In this document: positions 1-8,463 of the stretch, one piece after another | Position numbering within the stretch: position 1 is the stretch's first letter | How the letters are laid out: each line of letters begins with the position of its first letter | Assembly (NCBI RefSeq): GCF_900104845.1 | Contig: NZ_FNSR01000001.1 | Coordinates: 372,001 to 436,000, forward strand | Source of the DNA: Paraburkholderia caballeronis | GTDB taxonomy: Bacteria; Pseudomonadota; Gammaproteobacteria; Burkholderiales; Burkholderiaceae | Direction of reading: 5' to 3' | Length of the DNA: 64,000 nt | The notes under the pieces: generated by a model | Databases searched by the model: none | The model's input: the letters and a program-made list of their open reading frames with translations, nothing else | What the model was told of the DNA's origin: nothing | Translations under genes and position numbers: made by a program

Positions 1-1783
1 CACGGCACAGGTGCAGAAGCTGACGGCGGCGCAACTGGGCGCACTGGGTACGTCGGGCGTCGTGGCGCTCGGCACGGCGGGCGTGAGCGCGCTGACGGCG
101 ACGCAGGTCGCGGGTCTGAGTACGGCTGAAGTCGCGAACCTGACGACGTCGGAAGTGGCCGCGCTGAATACGGCGCAGGTGCAGAAGCTGACGGCCGCGC
201 AACTGGGCGCGCTGAGCACGGCGGGTGTGGCTGCGCTGGGTACGGCGCAGGTGGCGGCACTGTCGGCCACGCAAGTCGCCGCGCTGGGCACGGCGGGCGT
301 CGTGGCGCTGGGTACGGCGGGCGTCCATGCACTGACGGCGACGCAGGTCGCGGGCCTGAGCACGGCCGAAGTGGCGAACCTGACGACGGCGGAAGTGGCC
401 GCGCTGAACACGGCGCAGGTGGCGAAGCTGACGGCCGCACAGGTCGGCGCGCTGAGCACGGCAGGCGTCGCGGCGCTGGGTACGGCGGAAGTGGCGTCGT
501 TGTCGGTCACGCAGGTCGGCGCACTGGGTACGGCGGGCGTGGTGGCGCTGGGCACGGCGGGCGTCCATGCACTGACGGCCGCGCAGATCGCCGGCCTGAG
601 CACGGCTGAAGTGGCGAACCTGACGACGGCGGAAGTCGCGTCGCTGGGTACGGCGCAGGTGGCGAAGCTGACGGCTGCACAGGTCGGCGCACTGGGTACG
701 GCGGGTGTCGTGGCGCTCGGTACGGCGGGTGTGGGCGCGCTGACGGCGACGCAGGTCGCGGGCCTGAGCACGGCCGAAGTGGCGAACCTGACGACGGCGG
801 AAGTGGCCGCGCTGAACACGGCGCAGGCGGCGAAGCTGACGGCCGCGCAACTGGGCGCCCTGAGCACGGCGGGTGTCGCCGCGCTGGGTACGGCGCAGGT
901 GCAGGCGCTGTCGGCCGCGCAACTGACCGCGCTGGGCACGGCGGGCATGGTGGCGCTGGGTACGGCGGGCGTGAACGCGCTGACGGCCACGCAGATCGCA
1001 GGCCTGAACACGGCCGAAGTGTCGAGCCTGACGACGGCGGAAGTCGCCGCGCTGGGTACGGCGCAGGTGGCGAAGCTGACGGTCGCGCAACTCGGCGCGC
1101 TGAGCACCGCGGGCGTCGCGGCACTCGGCACGGCGCAGGTGCAGACGCTGTCGGCCACGCAAGTCGCCGCACTGGGTACGGCCGGCGTGGTCGCGCTCGG
1201 CACGGCTGGCGTCCATGCGCTGACGACCGCGCAGATCTCCGGCCTGAGCGCAGCCGAGCTGTCGAACCTGACGACGGCGCAGGTCGCGTCGCTGGGTACG
1301 GCACAGGTGCAGAAGCTGTCGGCCGCGCAGATCGGCGCCCTGAGCACGGCGGGCGTCGCCGCGCTGGGCACGGCGCAGGTGCAGGCGCTGTCGGCTACGC
1401 AGATCGGCGCGCTCGGCTCGGCCGGCGTGGCGGCGCTGGGTACCGCAGGCGTCGGCGCACTGACGACCGCGCAGATCTCCGGTCTGACCGCGACCGAAGT
1501 GTCGGGTCTGACGACGTCGGAAGTCGCATCGCTGGGTACGGCGCAGGTACAGGCGCTGACGGCGACGCAGATCGGCGCGCTGGGTACGTCGGGCGTCGTG
1601 GCGCTCGGCACGTCCGGCATCAGCGCACTGACGACCGGCCAGATCGGCGGCCTGAGCACGGCTGAAGTGTCGAGCCTGACCACCAGCCAGCTGCACGCGC
1701 TGACGACCGACCAGTCGCACGCGCTGACGGCGGACCAGGTGCATGCGCTGTCGACGGATCAGGTGCAGGCACTGCCGATCTAA
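1..1783 (+). CDS. Giant octapeptide-repeat protein, C-terminal part (5' end outside window)
   Basis: The frame is open from the first bases, so only the last ~593 residues are present. Almost the whole chain is an eight-residue repeat of the form L-x-T-x-x-V/I/L-x-x, for example LSTAEVAN, LTTAEVAA, LGTAGVVA. About 74 copies are visible and the stop follows directly after LSTDQVQA-LPI, so there is no separate C-terminal domain. Octads are grouped into 80-residue (240 bp) super-units, with two shorter 56-residue units. Leu at position 1 and a beta-branched residue at position 6 suggest a solenoid, and Thr at position 3 would form a regular ladder. There is no Cys and almost no charge apart from the E of xTAEV and the K of VAKL/VQKL. 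I do not recognise a functional family; surface or secreted structural proteins often look like this. It lies upstream of glycosyltransferases on the same strand, so it could be a glycosylation target, which is inference only. Confidence 0.75.
   Translation, partial: TAQVQKLTAAQLGALGTSGVVALGTAGVSALTATQVAGLSTAEVANLTTSEVAALNTAQVQKLTAAQLGALSTAGVAALGTAQVAALSATQVAALGTAGVVALGTAGVHALTATQVAGLSTAEVANLTTAEVAALNTAQVAKLTAAQVGALSTAGVAALGTAEVASLSVTQVGALGTAGVVALGTAGVHALTAAQIAGLSTAEVANLTTAEVASLGTAQVAKLTAAQVGALGTAGVVALGTAGVGALTATQVAGLSTAEVANLTTAEVAALNTAQAAKLTAAQLGALSTAGVAALGTAQVQALSAAQLTALGTAGMVALGTAGVNALTATQIAGLNTAEVSSLTTAEVAALGTAQVAKLTVAQLGALSTAGVAALGTAQVQTLSATQVAALGTAGVVALGTAGVHALTTAQISGLSAAELSNLTTAQVASLGTAQVQKLSAAQIGALSTAGVAALGTAQVQALSATQIGALGSAGVAALGTAGVGALTTAQISGLTATEVSGLTTSEVASLGTAQVQALTATQIGALGTSGVVALGTSGISALTTGQIGGLSTAEVSSLTTSQLHALTTDQSHALTADQVHALSTDQVQALPI
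1..1783 (+). repeat. 24-bp coding tandem repeat with 240-bp and 168-bp higher-order units
   Basis: Every octad is 24 bp. A landmark octad pair (VVALGTAG-like) starts near 62, 302, 542, 710, 950, 1190, 1430 and 1598. The spacings are therefore 240, 240, 168, 240, 240, 240 and 168 bp, which equal 10, 10, 7, 10, 10, 10 and 7 octads. The pattern fits unequal crossing-over or slippage in units of several octads, and copies have diverged mainly at third codon positions. Confidence 0.9.
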
Positions 1784-2004
1784 GCAGCACGCAGTCGCAG
1801 TAACGAAGCAGCAGTAACAGCAGCAAGCAGTTCCCCGTTCCCCGATGGCGGGCCGCGCGAGTGGCCAGTCGTCGGGGAATCGGGCGATACTGGGCGAGTG
1901 CGCCCATCACTGGTCTTGCCCGTCGCGCGAGACGCCAGCGATGGGCGCGTTCGTCTACCCGGAAGTCAGAAGGAGTCGGGTGCGCTCCTGCACTCAAGCA
2001 TCAA

Positions 2005-3822
2005 GTGACCAATCACGCTGAGACAGAGTACGCAAGCAGGATTTCGGCCGCCTGGCGAGGCAGCCTCGCGCTGGGCGAACTGATCGACTACGGCAACCTG
2101 CTGAGCGACGCCGGCAAGCCCGAACTGGCGATCGTGCTGTTCCAGACGTGGCTCGACCACAACGAGACGCAGTTCAACCATCTCGTCCTGTTCAATCTCG
2201 GCGCGACCTGTAACCTGATCGGCCGCCTCGACGACGCGAAGCACGCGTACCGGCGCGCGATCGAACTGTCGCCGTCGTTCGTCCAGCCGCACTTCAACCT
2301 CGGCATGATCCACGAGCGGCTCAAGCAGCCGCAGTCCGCGCTGGCGGAATGGCTGTGGGTCGCGCATACCGTGTCGCCGCGCGACGAAGCCAACGCCGGG
2401 CTGCGGCTGATGGCGATGAAGAACCTCGGGCGTCTATACGAGGCCGAGCGGCAGTTCGGCGACGCGCTCGACTGGCTCGGCAAGTGCCTCGCGGTCGATC
2501 CGAACCAGCCCGACGTGCTGCAGCACTGGATCTTCCTGCGCGCGAAGACGTGCGAATGGCCGGTGTACATACCCGTGCCCGGCGTGAGCCCGGAGCTGAT
2601 GCGCGATTCGACGTCGGCGCTCGCGATGATTTCGCAGTCCGACGACCCCGACGCGCAGCTGGCCGCGGCGGTCCGCTACGTCGAGGAGAAGGTCGATGCG
2701 TCGTTGCCCGCGCTGTCGGATGGCGGCGGCTACGGACACAGGAAGCTGCGCATCGGTTATCTGTCGTCGGACTTCTGCCTGCATCCGGTGTCGATGCTGA
2801 CGGTCGAGATGTTCGAACTGCACGACCGCGAGCGCTTCGAGGTGTTCGGCTATTGCTGGTCGCCGGAGGACGGCACCCCGTTGCGCGATCGCGTGATCGC
2901 GTCGATGGATCACTTCGAGCGCATCAACCAGCTCGACGACGACGCGGCGGCGCGCCTGATCCGCGCGCACGAGATCGACATCCTCGTCGACCTGCACGGC
3001 CAGACCTTCGGCGCGCGGCCGAACATCCTCGCGGCGCGGCCGGCGCCGGTGCAGATCACCTACCTCGGCCTGCCGGCGACCACCGCGTTTCCGTTCATCG
3101 ATTACGTGATCGCGGACCGCTACCTGATCCCGGAAACGCTCGCGCACTGCTACACCGAGAAGATGCTGTACATGCCGGACGTGTACCAGGTGAGCGACCG
3201 CCAGCGGGTGATCGCGCAAGCGCCGTCGCGCGAGAGTTGCGGCCTGCCCGGGCAGGGTTTCGTGTTCTGCTCGTTCAACAACAACTACAAGTTCAACCCG
3301 GAGATGTTCGACACATGGATGAACATCCTGAAGCGGGTGCCGGGCAGCGTGCTGTGGCTGCTCGCTGACAACCGGTGGGCCGAGGCCAACCTGCGCAAGG
3401 AGGCGGCCGCGCGCGGCGTGGACGGGCAGCGTCTCGTGTTCGCGCCGCGGGCGGCGCCCGACGTGTTTCTCGCGCGGCTCGGCATTGCCGATCTGTTTCT
3501 CGATTCGTTCCCGTTCAACGCCGGGACGACCGCCAACGACGCGCTGTGGGCCGGCCTGCCGCTGCTGACCTGTTCGGGGCGCGCGTTCGCGTCGCGGATG
3601 GCCGGCGCATTGCTGACGGCCGCCGGCCTCGCGGAACTGACCACGACCAATTTCAGCGATTACGAGGAAAAGGCCGTGGCGCTTGCCAGCACGCCGCATG
3701 CGCTGGAGCAGGTGCGCGCAGTGCTCCGGAGCGCGAAGGAAAGCGGCCCGCTGTTCGATACGCCGCGTTTCGTGCGCAATCTCGAAGAGCGGCTCTGGCA
3801 GCTTGCCGATATGCCGGCGTGA
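2005..3822 (+). CDS. SPINDLY-type O-GlcNAc transferase-like protein with TPRs (OGT paralogue 1)
   Basis: This is a protein O-glycosyltransferase-like enzyme (GT41 family) that would transfer a sugar from a nucleotide donor to Ser/Thr of a target protein in the cytoplasm. TPR-like helices occupy roughly residues 15-170. The catalytic part starts near residue 248 with LRIGYLSSDFCLHPVS, whose His matches the conserved His of OGT. It continues with DLHGQT, with FNNNYKFNPEMF (the Lys matches the OGT donor-binding Lys) and with FPFNAGTTANDALWAGLP near residue 500. The chosen GTG at 2005 gives a 605 aa protein beginning VTNHAETEY. A GTG at 1861 adds 48 basic residues that look like non-coding sequence. 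No strong ribosome binding site sits right before either start; an AGGAG lies at 1971-1975. It converges with the FkbM gene and is close to flagellin, so flagellin or the repeat protein upstream are candidate targets. Confidence 0.85.
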   Translation: MTNHAETEYASRISAAWRGSLALGELIDYGNLLSDAGKPELAIVLFQTWLDHNETQFNHLVLFNLGATCNLIGRLDDAKHAYRRAIELSPSFVQPHFNLGMIHERLKQPQSALAEWLWVAHTVSPRDEANAGLRLMAMKNLGRLYEAERQFGDALDWLGKCLAVDPNQPDVLQHWIFLRAKTCEWPVYIPVPGVSPELMRDSTSALAMISQSDDPDAQLAAAVRYVEEKVDASLPALSDGGGYGHRKLRIGYLSSDFCLHPVSMLTVEMFELHDRERFEVFGYCWSPEDGTPLRDRVIASMDHFERINQLDDDAAARLIRAHEIDILVDLHGQTFGARPNILAARPAPVQITYLGLPATTAFPFIDYVIADRYLIPETLAHCYTEKMLYMPDVYQVSDRQRVIAQAPSRESCGLPGQGFVFCSFNNNYKFNPEMFDTWMNILKRVPGSVLWLLADNRWAEANLRKEAAARGVDGQRLVFAPRAAPDVFLARLGIADLFLDSFPFNAGTTANDALWAGLPLLTCSGRAFASRMAGALLTAAGLAELTTTNFSDYEEKAVALASTPHALEQVRAVLRSAKESGPLFDTPRFVRNLEERLWQLADMPA

Positions 3823-3863
3823 TGCGTGCGGCTGGGTGCGCAGCCGGGTGGGGCGTCGAGCCG

Positions 3864-3882
3864 GCCGGCTACGAAAGCCGGC
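3864..3882. terminator. Short GC-rich hairpin between convergent genes
   Basis: A 7-bp perfect stem (GCCGGCT / AGCCGGC) with a 5-base loop sits between the stops of the OGT-like gene (plus) and the FkbM gene (minus). There is no T-run, so a role as terminator is only possible. Confidence 0.3.
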
Positions 3883-3956
3883 TCGGCGGCGGGGCCGGTG
3901 ATCGCAAAAAGCGGCGGGCCGGTTTCCCGCGAAGGTCGGCCGCGAAGGTCGGCTGC

Positions 3957-4826
3957 TTAAGCCGCCGGCCGCGCGCCCGACAGCTCCACGCTCAGATCGA
4001 ACGCGCAGGCCTGCGCGGCAGAGAACCGCCGATGCGCGTCAGACTGCGCGAGCCGCAGCCCGCTGCGCGGACTCACGAGCACCGCGTCCTGCGGATACAG
4101 CCACGTATGCGAGCCCAGTTCCGCGAGCATGTCCGGATCGACGCGGACGAACGCATGGGTGCGGCGGCTCATCAGGTACAGCCGCCAGCTCGTGCAGATT
4201 GAGCGGATCACTTTCGCGTCGAGGTGCGCGATCTCCATCATCACCGTGCAGTTCTCGCGCCGCGCGAAGAACAGTTCGCCGCCCCTCAGCACCAGTTGCT
4301 CGGCGCCTTCGACGTCGATCTTGACGCACGCGTTGCGCGCGGTCTCCGACGCGAAATAGTTGTCCAGCGTCGTCGCGGGCACTTCGATGCTGCGGATCGC
4401 ATGGCCGCGCGCCGTTTCCGGCACCGCGACGATCGACGACGTGCCCGACCACGTTTCGTCCAGATTGAACGTCACCGTGCCTTCGCTGTTCGAAAGCGCC
4501 ACCGGCTCGACCTTCGCGTTCCGGCCGGCATCGCTCAAGGTCCGGGTCAGATACGGGATCAGCGTCGGGTTCGCTTCGAACGCGATCACCGTCGCCGGAT
4601 TCGACGGCGCGATTTCGAGCAGCATTTCGCCGTAGTTGCTGCCGACGTCGACGATCAGATCCCAGCGCAGGGCGGCGAGCAGCCGCTTCCAGATGACGGC
4701 CGACAGCGGATTGAACGTGCCGCCGGAGCGCAGCAGTTGCTGCGCGCGCGTGTCGGACGGGTTCACGTACATCCGCTGCCCGTTGATCGCGACGTAGGCG
4801 CTCGGGCTGACCGTGCTGCTTTCCAT
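3957..4826 (-). CDS. FkbM family SAM-dependent methyltransferase
   Basis: A 289 aa cytoplasmic protein of the FkbM type, which O-methylates sugars or other small hydroxylated groups using S-adenosylmethionine. The SAM-binding motif is LIVDVGSNYGEM near residues 57-68, followed by an acidic loop with FEANP near residue 84. The family motif KIDVEGAEQLVLRGG lies near residue 170. It begins with ATG at 4826, 30 bp after the stop of the DUF616 gene, so the two probably form an operon. Beside flagellin and three OGT-like genes, it could methylate a glycan attached to flagellin. The family assignment is firm; the substrate is inference. Confidence 0.85.
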   Translation of the reverse strand: MESSTVSPSAYVAINGQRMYVNPSDTRAQQLLRSGGTFNPLSAVIWKRLLAALRWDLIVDVGSNYGEMLLEIAPSNPATVIAFEANPTLIPYLTRTLSDAGRNAKVEPVALSNSEGTVTFNLDETWSGTSSIVAVPETARGHAIRSIEVPATTLDNYFASETARNACVKIDVEGAEQLVLRGGELFFARRENCTVMMEIAHLDAKVIRSICTSWRLYLMSRRTHAFVRVDPDMLAELGSHTWLYPQDAVLVSPRSGLRLAQSDAHRRFSAAQACAFDLSVELSGARPAA

Positions 4827-4856
4827 GGTGTTTCTTCTCCGCCGGCGGGGTCTGCT

Positions 4857-6170
4857 TCAGGTTTCCTGCTTCTGCGCCGCTTCGGCGGACGTCTGGCTGA
4901 ACTTCTGGATGGCCCGGTCGCGCTCGGCCAGCGCGGCGGACAGGCTCAGCACCTTGCGGTCGCGCTCCGCGATCTGCTGCTTCGCGACCTGAAGGTCCAT
5001 CTCGGCCGAGCGGATCTGCGAGCGCAGCGGCTCGCCCGACATCGACAGGCTGCGATTGCGCTTCACGTTGTCGCGATTCGACGCCGCCGGCCACTTGTGG
5101 AACCACGACTTGTAGTTGTCGATCACGATCGGCTGCACCGCGACGCTCGCGTCGTGCAGCGCGATGTTGAACGAAAGCTGGTCGCGGCGCGAGTAGCGCA
5201 TCACGTGGTTGTACCAGCTCACCATCGCGTCGCGGACGCCCGGCCGATGATGATGGCGCAGCAGGATCGCGGTCCAGTACGGACGCTCTTCGAGCGCGTT
5301 CGATTCGAGCATCTGATAGTGATTCAACTGCTCGAACACGCGGGCCGGATCGTCGAGCCCGGCCTTCGCGACCACCACGAATTCGTCGAACACGTTCGCG
5401 CGGAAGCTGTGATACGGCACCGCCATGTCCGCGTTGCGCAGGTACTGGCGGAACAGCGTCTCGGGTTTCGCGTGCAGCACGACGGTGTTGTCGATGTACA
5501 GCGACGTCTCGACGTCCGGCGGCAGATATTCGTGCGCGAGGATCTTCACGCGGCGCTGGCTGCGCACCGAATCCATCGGGAACGCGGGTTTGACGAGGCG
5601 AATCGTCCAGCTATCGCTGGTCAATTCGGGGTTGTCGGTGAAGCAGATGCGCTGGATCCGGCTGTCGATCCCGTCCGGGAATTCGTTCAGTTGTTCGTAG
5701 TTTCCGAACAGGCACGTATAGACGCAGGTTTTCGCGAGATCGGGCGCCCAGTCGTCGTCCTGCGCGGCGGGCGACGGCGGCGCGGCTTCGGCCGCCGCGT
5801 TTTGCGGCGCGCCGCCGCCGCTGGCCTGCGCCTCGCGCGCGAGGGCCTGCATGCCCGCGTCCTTCCAGCCGGCCGCCAGCAGCGCGCCGATGATCTGCGC
5901 GGCCGCGTCGATCTTGCCGCTGCCCAGCAGGCTCTCGGCCAGCTGCTTTGCCTTGTGCAGTTCGTTCAGCTTGCCGAACCACGTCTGCGCTTCCTGATCG
6001 TCGGGCAGGCACGACACGACGAGGCCGAACGTCGTCCGCGCTTCGGCGAAGCTGCCCTTCTGGATCATCTCCAGCGCGAGCGCCTTCCATTTCCTGCCGT
6101 CTTCCGGGCTGGCGCCAGCGGTTTCCCCGCCGGCGGCGGAGAGCGGGTCGTCTCGATTCAGGTCTGTCAC
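4857..6170 (-). CDS. DUF616 (TOD1/MUCI70-like) glycosyltransferase-like protein with helical N-terminus and C-terminal coiled coil
   Basis: A 437 aa protein in three parts. Residues 25-115 are helical and TPR-like, with repeated A-x-x-L-L/G-x-G patterns. A DUF616 domain spans roughly residues 145-350, starting with CVYTCLFGNYEQLNEFPDG and ICFTDNPEL, then RRVKILAHEYLPPDVETSLYIDN, where the D-x-x-V stretch resembles a metal or nucleotide-sugar site. A long heptad-like helix (residues 375-430) ends the protein. DUF616 proteins in plants are described as glycosyltransferase-like. It is first in a minus-strand pair with the FkbM gene and diverges from the second OGT-like gene, which supports a role in protein glycan assembly. 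Catalytic activity is not shown by sequence alone. Confidence 0.7.
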   Translation of the reverse strand: MTDLNRDDPLSAAGGETAGASPEDGRKWKALALEMIQKGSFAEARTTFGLVVSCLPDDQEAQTWFGKLNELHKAKQLAESLLGSGKIDAAAQIIGALLAAGWKDAGMQALAREAQASGGGAPQNAAAEAAPPSPAAQDDDWAPDLAKTCVYTCLFGNYEQLNEFPDGIDSRIQRICFTDNPELTSDSWTIRLVKPAFPMDSVRSQRRVKILAHEYLPPDVETSLYIDNTVVLHAKPETLFRQYLRNADMAVPYHSFRANVFDEFVVVAKAGLDDPARVFEQLNHYQMLESNALEERPYWTAILLRHHHRPGVRDAMVSWYNHVMRYSRRDQLSFNIALHDASVAVQPIVIDNYKSWFHKWPAASNRDNVKRNRSLSMSGEPLRSQIRSAEMDLQVAKQQIAERDRKVLSLSAALAERDRAIQKFSQTSAEAAQKQET

Positions 6171-6641
6171 GGTGTTCGGTCGGTTGGGTGGCGCGACGCG
6201 CGGGCCGGCGCGCGGGCCGCGCCTTCCGGCGTGGCGGGCGCGTTGACCATGCTGTGTCGCGCGCGGGCCTGCCGGAACGATTCGGCGCGGCGTGCGGCCG
6301 CCGCGAGGCGTCGAGCCACCATTTCGTATCGCACGCAGTCTAGGGGCTGCCTGTCCAGTCCGAAGCCCGGAACAGCAGACGTTTTTGCCGCCAATTCATG
6401 CCGCCGCGGCGGCGCGGCTGCCCCCACGATGCGGCTGCGAGGGTGTCGCGGGGGAGTCGCGGGGGCGTCGTGCGGGCGCCGCGGCGTCGCGCCATCGCCT
6501 GAAATGCACCCGTTTGCCGCGCTTGATCCACGGATTGTCAACCGGGGGAGCGCGCCACAATGGCGGCTCAACATGCGTCAGTGCGTGCGCGGACTGACGC
6601 TTCCCTTGTCGGGGCAGCGCCCTAGCCGGAAGCATTCATCC
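6171..6641. other. Divergent intergenic region, 471 bp, no gene
   Basis: This region separates the divergent DUF616 gene and the second OGT-like gene and must hold both promoters. No sigma-28 box is present. A weak TTGTCA element lies near 6536 but has no good -10 partner. Open frames crossing this stretch have the codon and residue bias of non-coding GC-rich DNA, rich in Arg and Ala. Confidence 0.5.
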
Positions 6642-8459
6642 ATGAGCGAATTGAAGTCCACCGAACCGAGCCTCGAAACCGCCGACACGCTGCTGGCACG
6701 CGCCGATACGCTGTGCCGCGCCGAACGGTTCGACGAAGCCGAAGAACTGTGCCGCACGGTGCTCGACGCCGAGCCGGGGAATGCGGCGGCGATCCATCTG
6801 CACGGCATCGTCGCGTATCGGCGCGGCGACTACGACCTGGCCGTCGAGCGGCTGATGGACGCGATCACGCGCGCGCCGCGCCCGGACTACTATTTCACGC
6901 TCGGCAACGTGATGGCGACCAACAACCGGCCCGCCGCCGCCGCCGAATGCTTCAGCCTCGCGACGCAGTTGCAGCCCGATTACGCGGATGCCTACAACAA
7001 CCTCGGCACCGCGCAGCGCGCGCTGAAGCAGTATCACGACGCCGTGCAGTCGTTCTGCAAGGTGCTGGAACTGCAGCCGCAGAACGGCCGCGCGTACAAC
7101 AACCTCGCGAACGCCTTGCTCGAACTGAACGAACTGCCGGCCGCGCTCGAAGCATGGGCGATCGCGCACCAGCTCGCGCCGGATTATCCGGAGCCGCTCA
7201 GCAACCGGCTGTTCGCGCTGCACTACGAAAACCAGATGTCGCCGGAGCAGTATCTGGCCGATGCGCGTTATTTCGGCGATCTGGTCGGCCGCGCCGCGCA
7301 GCCGTTCCGTAGCTGGCTCGTCACGACGACGCCGCGCACGGACCGGCCGCTGCGCGTCGGCATCGTGTCCGGCGACCTGCGCCGCCATCCGGTCGGTTAT
7401 TTCCTCGCGAGCGTGGTCGGCGCGCTGGACAAGCAGCGCATCGAACTGTTCGGCTACCCGACCCGCATGAACGAGGACGAGCTGACCGAGTCGATCAAGC
7501 CGCATTTCAGCCAGTGGCAGAGCATCGCGACGATGAGCGACATCGCCGCCGCGCAGCAGGTTCGCGGCGACCAGATCGACATCCTGATCGACGCGTCCGG
7601 CCACACGACGAGCAACCGCCTGTCGCTGTTCGCGTGGAAGCCCGCGCCGATTCAGGTGAGCTGGCCCGGCTACTTCGCGAGCACGGGGCTCGCGACGATG
7701 GACTACGTGCTCGGCGACCCGCACGTGCTGCCGGAAGGCGAGGAGGCGCATTTCGTCGAGAAGCCGTGGCGTCTGCCGGACAGCTACCTGTGCTTCACGC
7801 CGCCGCAGGAGGCGCCGGAAGTCGGCCCGCTGCCGATGACGAAAAACGGCTTCATCACGTTCGGTTATTTCGGCCGTCTGACGAAGGTGACCGACAGCGT
7901 GATCGCGGCGTGGGCCGAGATCCTGCGCCGCGTGCCGGGCGCCCAGCTGTTCATCAAGTCCGCGCAGCTCGACTTCGAGGACGTGCGCGACATGACGGTC
8001 GCGCGGTTCGCCGCGCAGGGCATCGGCGCCGACCGCCTGCTGCTCGAAGGGTTCTCGGGCCGCGACCTGTATCTGGACGCGTACAACCGCGTGGACGTCA
8101 CGCTGAGCCCGTTCCCGTATCCGTCCGGCACGACCGCCGCCGAAAGCCTGTGGATGGGCGTGCCGGTGCTGTGCCGCAAGGGCGACCGGTTCTCGTCGCA
8201 CATCGCGGAGAGCATCCTGCATACCGCCGGGCTCGGCGACGCGTGGATCGCCAACGATCAGCAGGATTACATCGGGAAGGCGGTGGCGCTCGCCTCGGAC
8301 GCGAGCCGTCTCGCGGTGCTGCGCGCGAGCCTGCGGGCGCAGACGCTCGCCTCGCCGCTGTGCGACGCGCCGCGCTTCGCGCGCAACCTCGAAAGCGCGC
8401 TGCACGCGATGTGGGACGACTACATCGCGAAACGCCGGCTGACGAAGCGCGAGGCGTGA
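6642..8459 (+). CDS. SPINDLY-type O-GlcNAc transferase-like protein with TPRs (OGT paralogue 2)
   Basis: A 605 aa GT41-type protein. About five TPRs fill residues 10-200, with the typical A-Y-N-N-L-G/A pattern. The catalytic region begins near residue 235 with LRVGIVSGDLRRHPVGYF and its conserved His. It contains DILIDASGHTTSNRL, then FGYFGRLTKVTDSVI, whose Lys aligns with the donor-binding Lys, and then SPFPYPSGTTAAESLWMGVPV near residue 490. The frame is open far upstream, but the ATG at 6642 is where TPR-like sequence and normal codon use begin. It ends 4 bases before the next gene, so the two are co-transcribed and translationally coupled. It is much closer to that neighbour than to the copy at 2005, pointing to a tandem duplication. 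The target is probably flagellin or another surface protein. Confidence 0.85.
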   Translation: MSELKSTEPSLETADTLLARADTLCRAERFDEAEELCRTVLDAEPGNAAAIHLHGIVAYRRGDYDLAVERLMDAITRAPRPDYYFTLGNVMATNNRPAAAAECFSLATQLQPDYADAYNNLGTAQRALKQYHDAVQSFCKVLELQPQNGRAYNNLANALLELNELPAALEAWAIAHQLAPDYPEPLSNRLFALHYENQMSPEQYLADARYFGDLVGRAAQPFRSWLVTTTPRTDRPLRVGIVSGDLRRHPVGYFLASVVGALDKQRIELFGYPTRMNEDELTESIKPHFSQWQSIATMSDIAAAQQVRGDQIDILIDASGHTTSNRLSLFAWKPAPIQVSWPGYFASTGLATMDYVLGDPHVLPEGEEAHFVEKPWRLPDSYLCFTPPQEAPEVGPLPMTKNGFITFGYFGRLTKVTDSVIAAWAEILRRVPGAQLFIKSAQLDFEDVRDMTVARFAAQGIGADRLLLEGFSGRDLYLDAYNRVDVTLSPFPYPSGTTAAESLWMGVPVLCRKGDRFSSHIAESILHTAGLGDAWIANDQQDYIGKAVALASDASRLAVLRASLRAQTLASPLCDAPRFARNLESALHAMWDDYIAKRRLTKREA

Positions 8460-8463
8460 ACGG

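Noticed and set aside
507..1304. Long minus-strand open frame (265 codons) opposite the octad repeats
   Set aside because: It is the antisense of the 24-bp repeat, is almost only Pro, Arg, Ala and Ser, and has no ribosome site. Repeats with few stops in every frame create such frames.
1..1783. CRISPR array at the repeats
   Set aside because: The repeats are contiguous 24-bp coding units in one frame without unique spacers.
4224..6641. Open frame extending the second OGT-like gene far upstream to about 4224
   Set aside because: The extension runs opposite two real minus-strand genes and is Arg/Asp/Val-rich shadow sequence. TPR-like coding begins at 6642.
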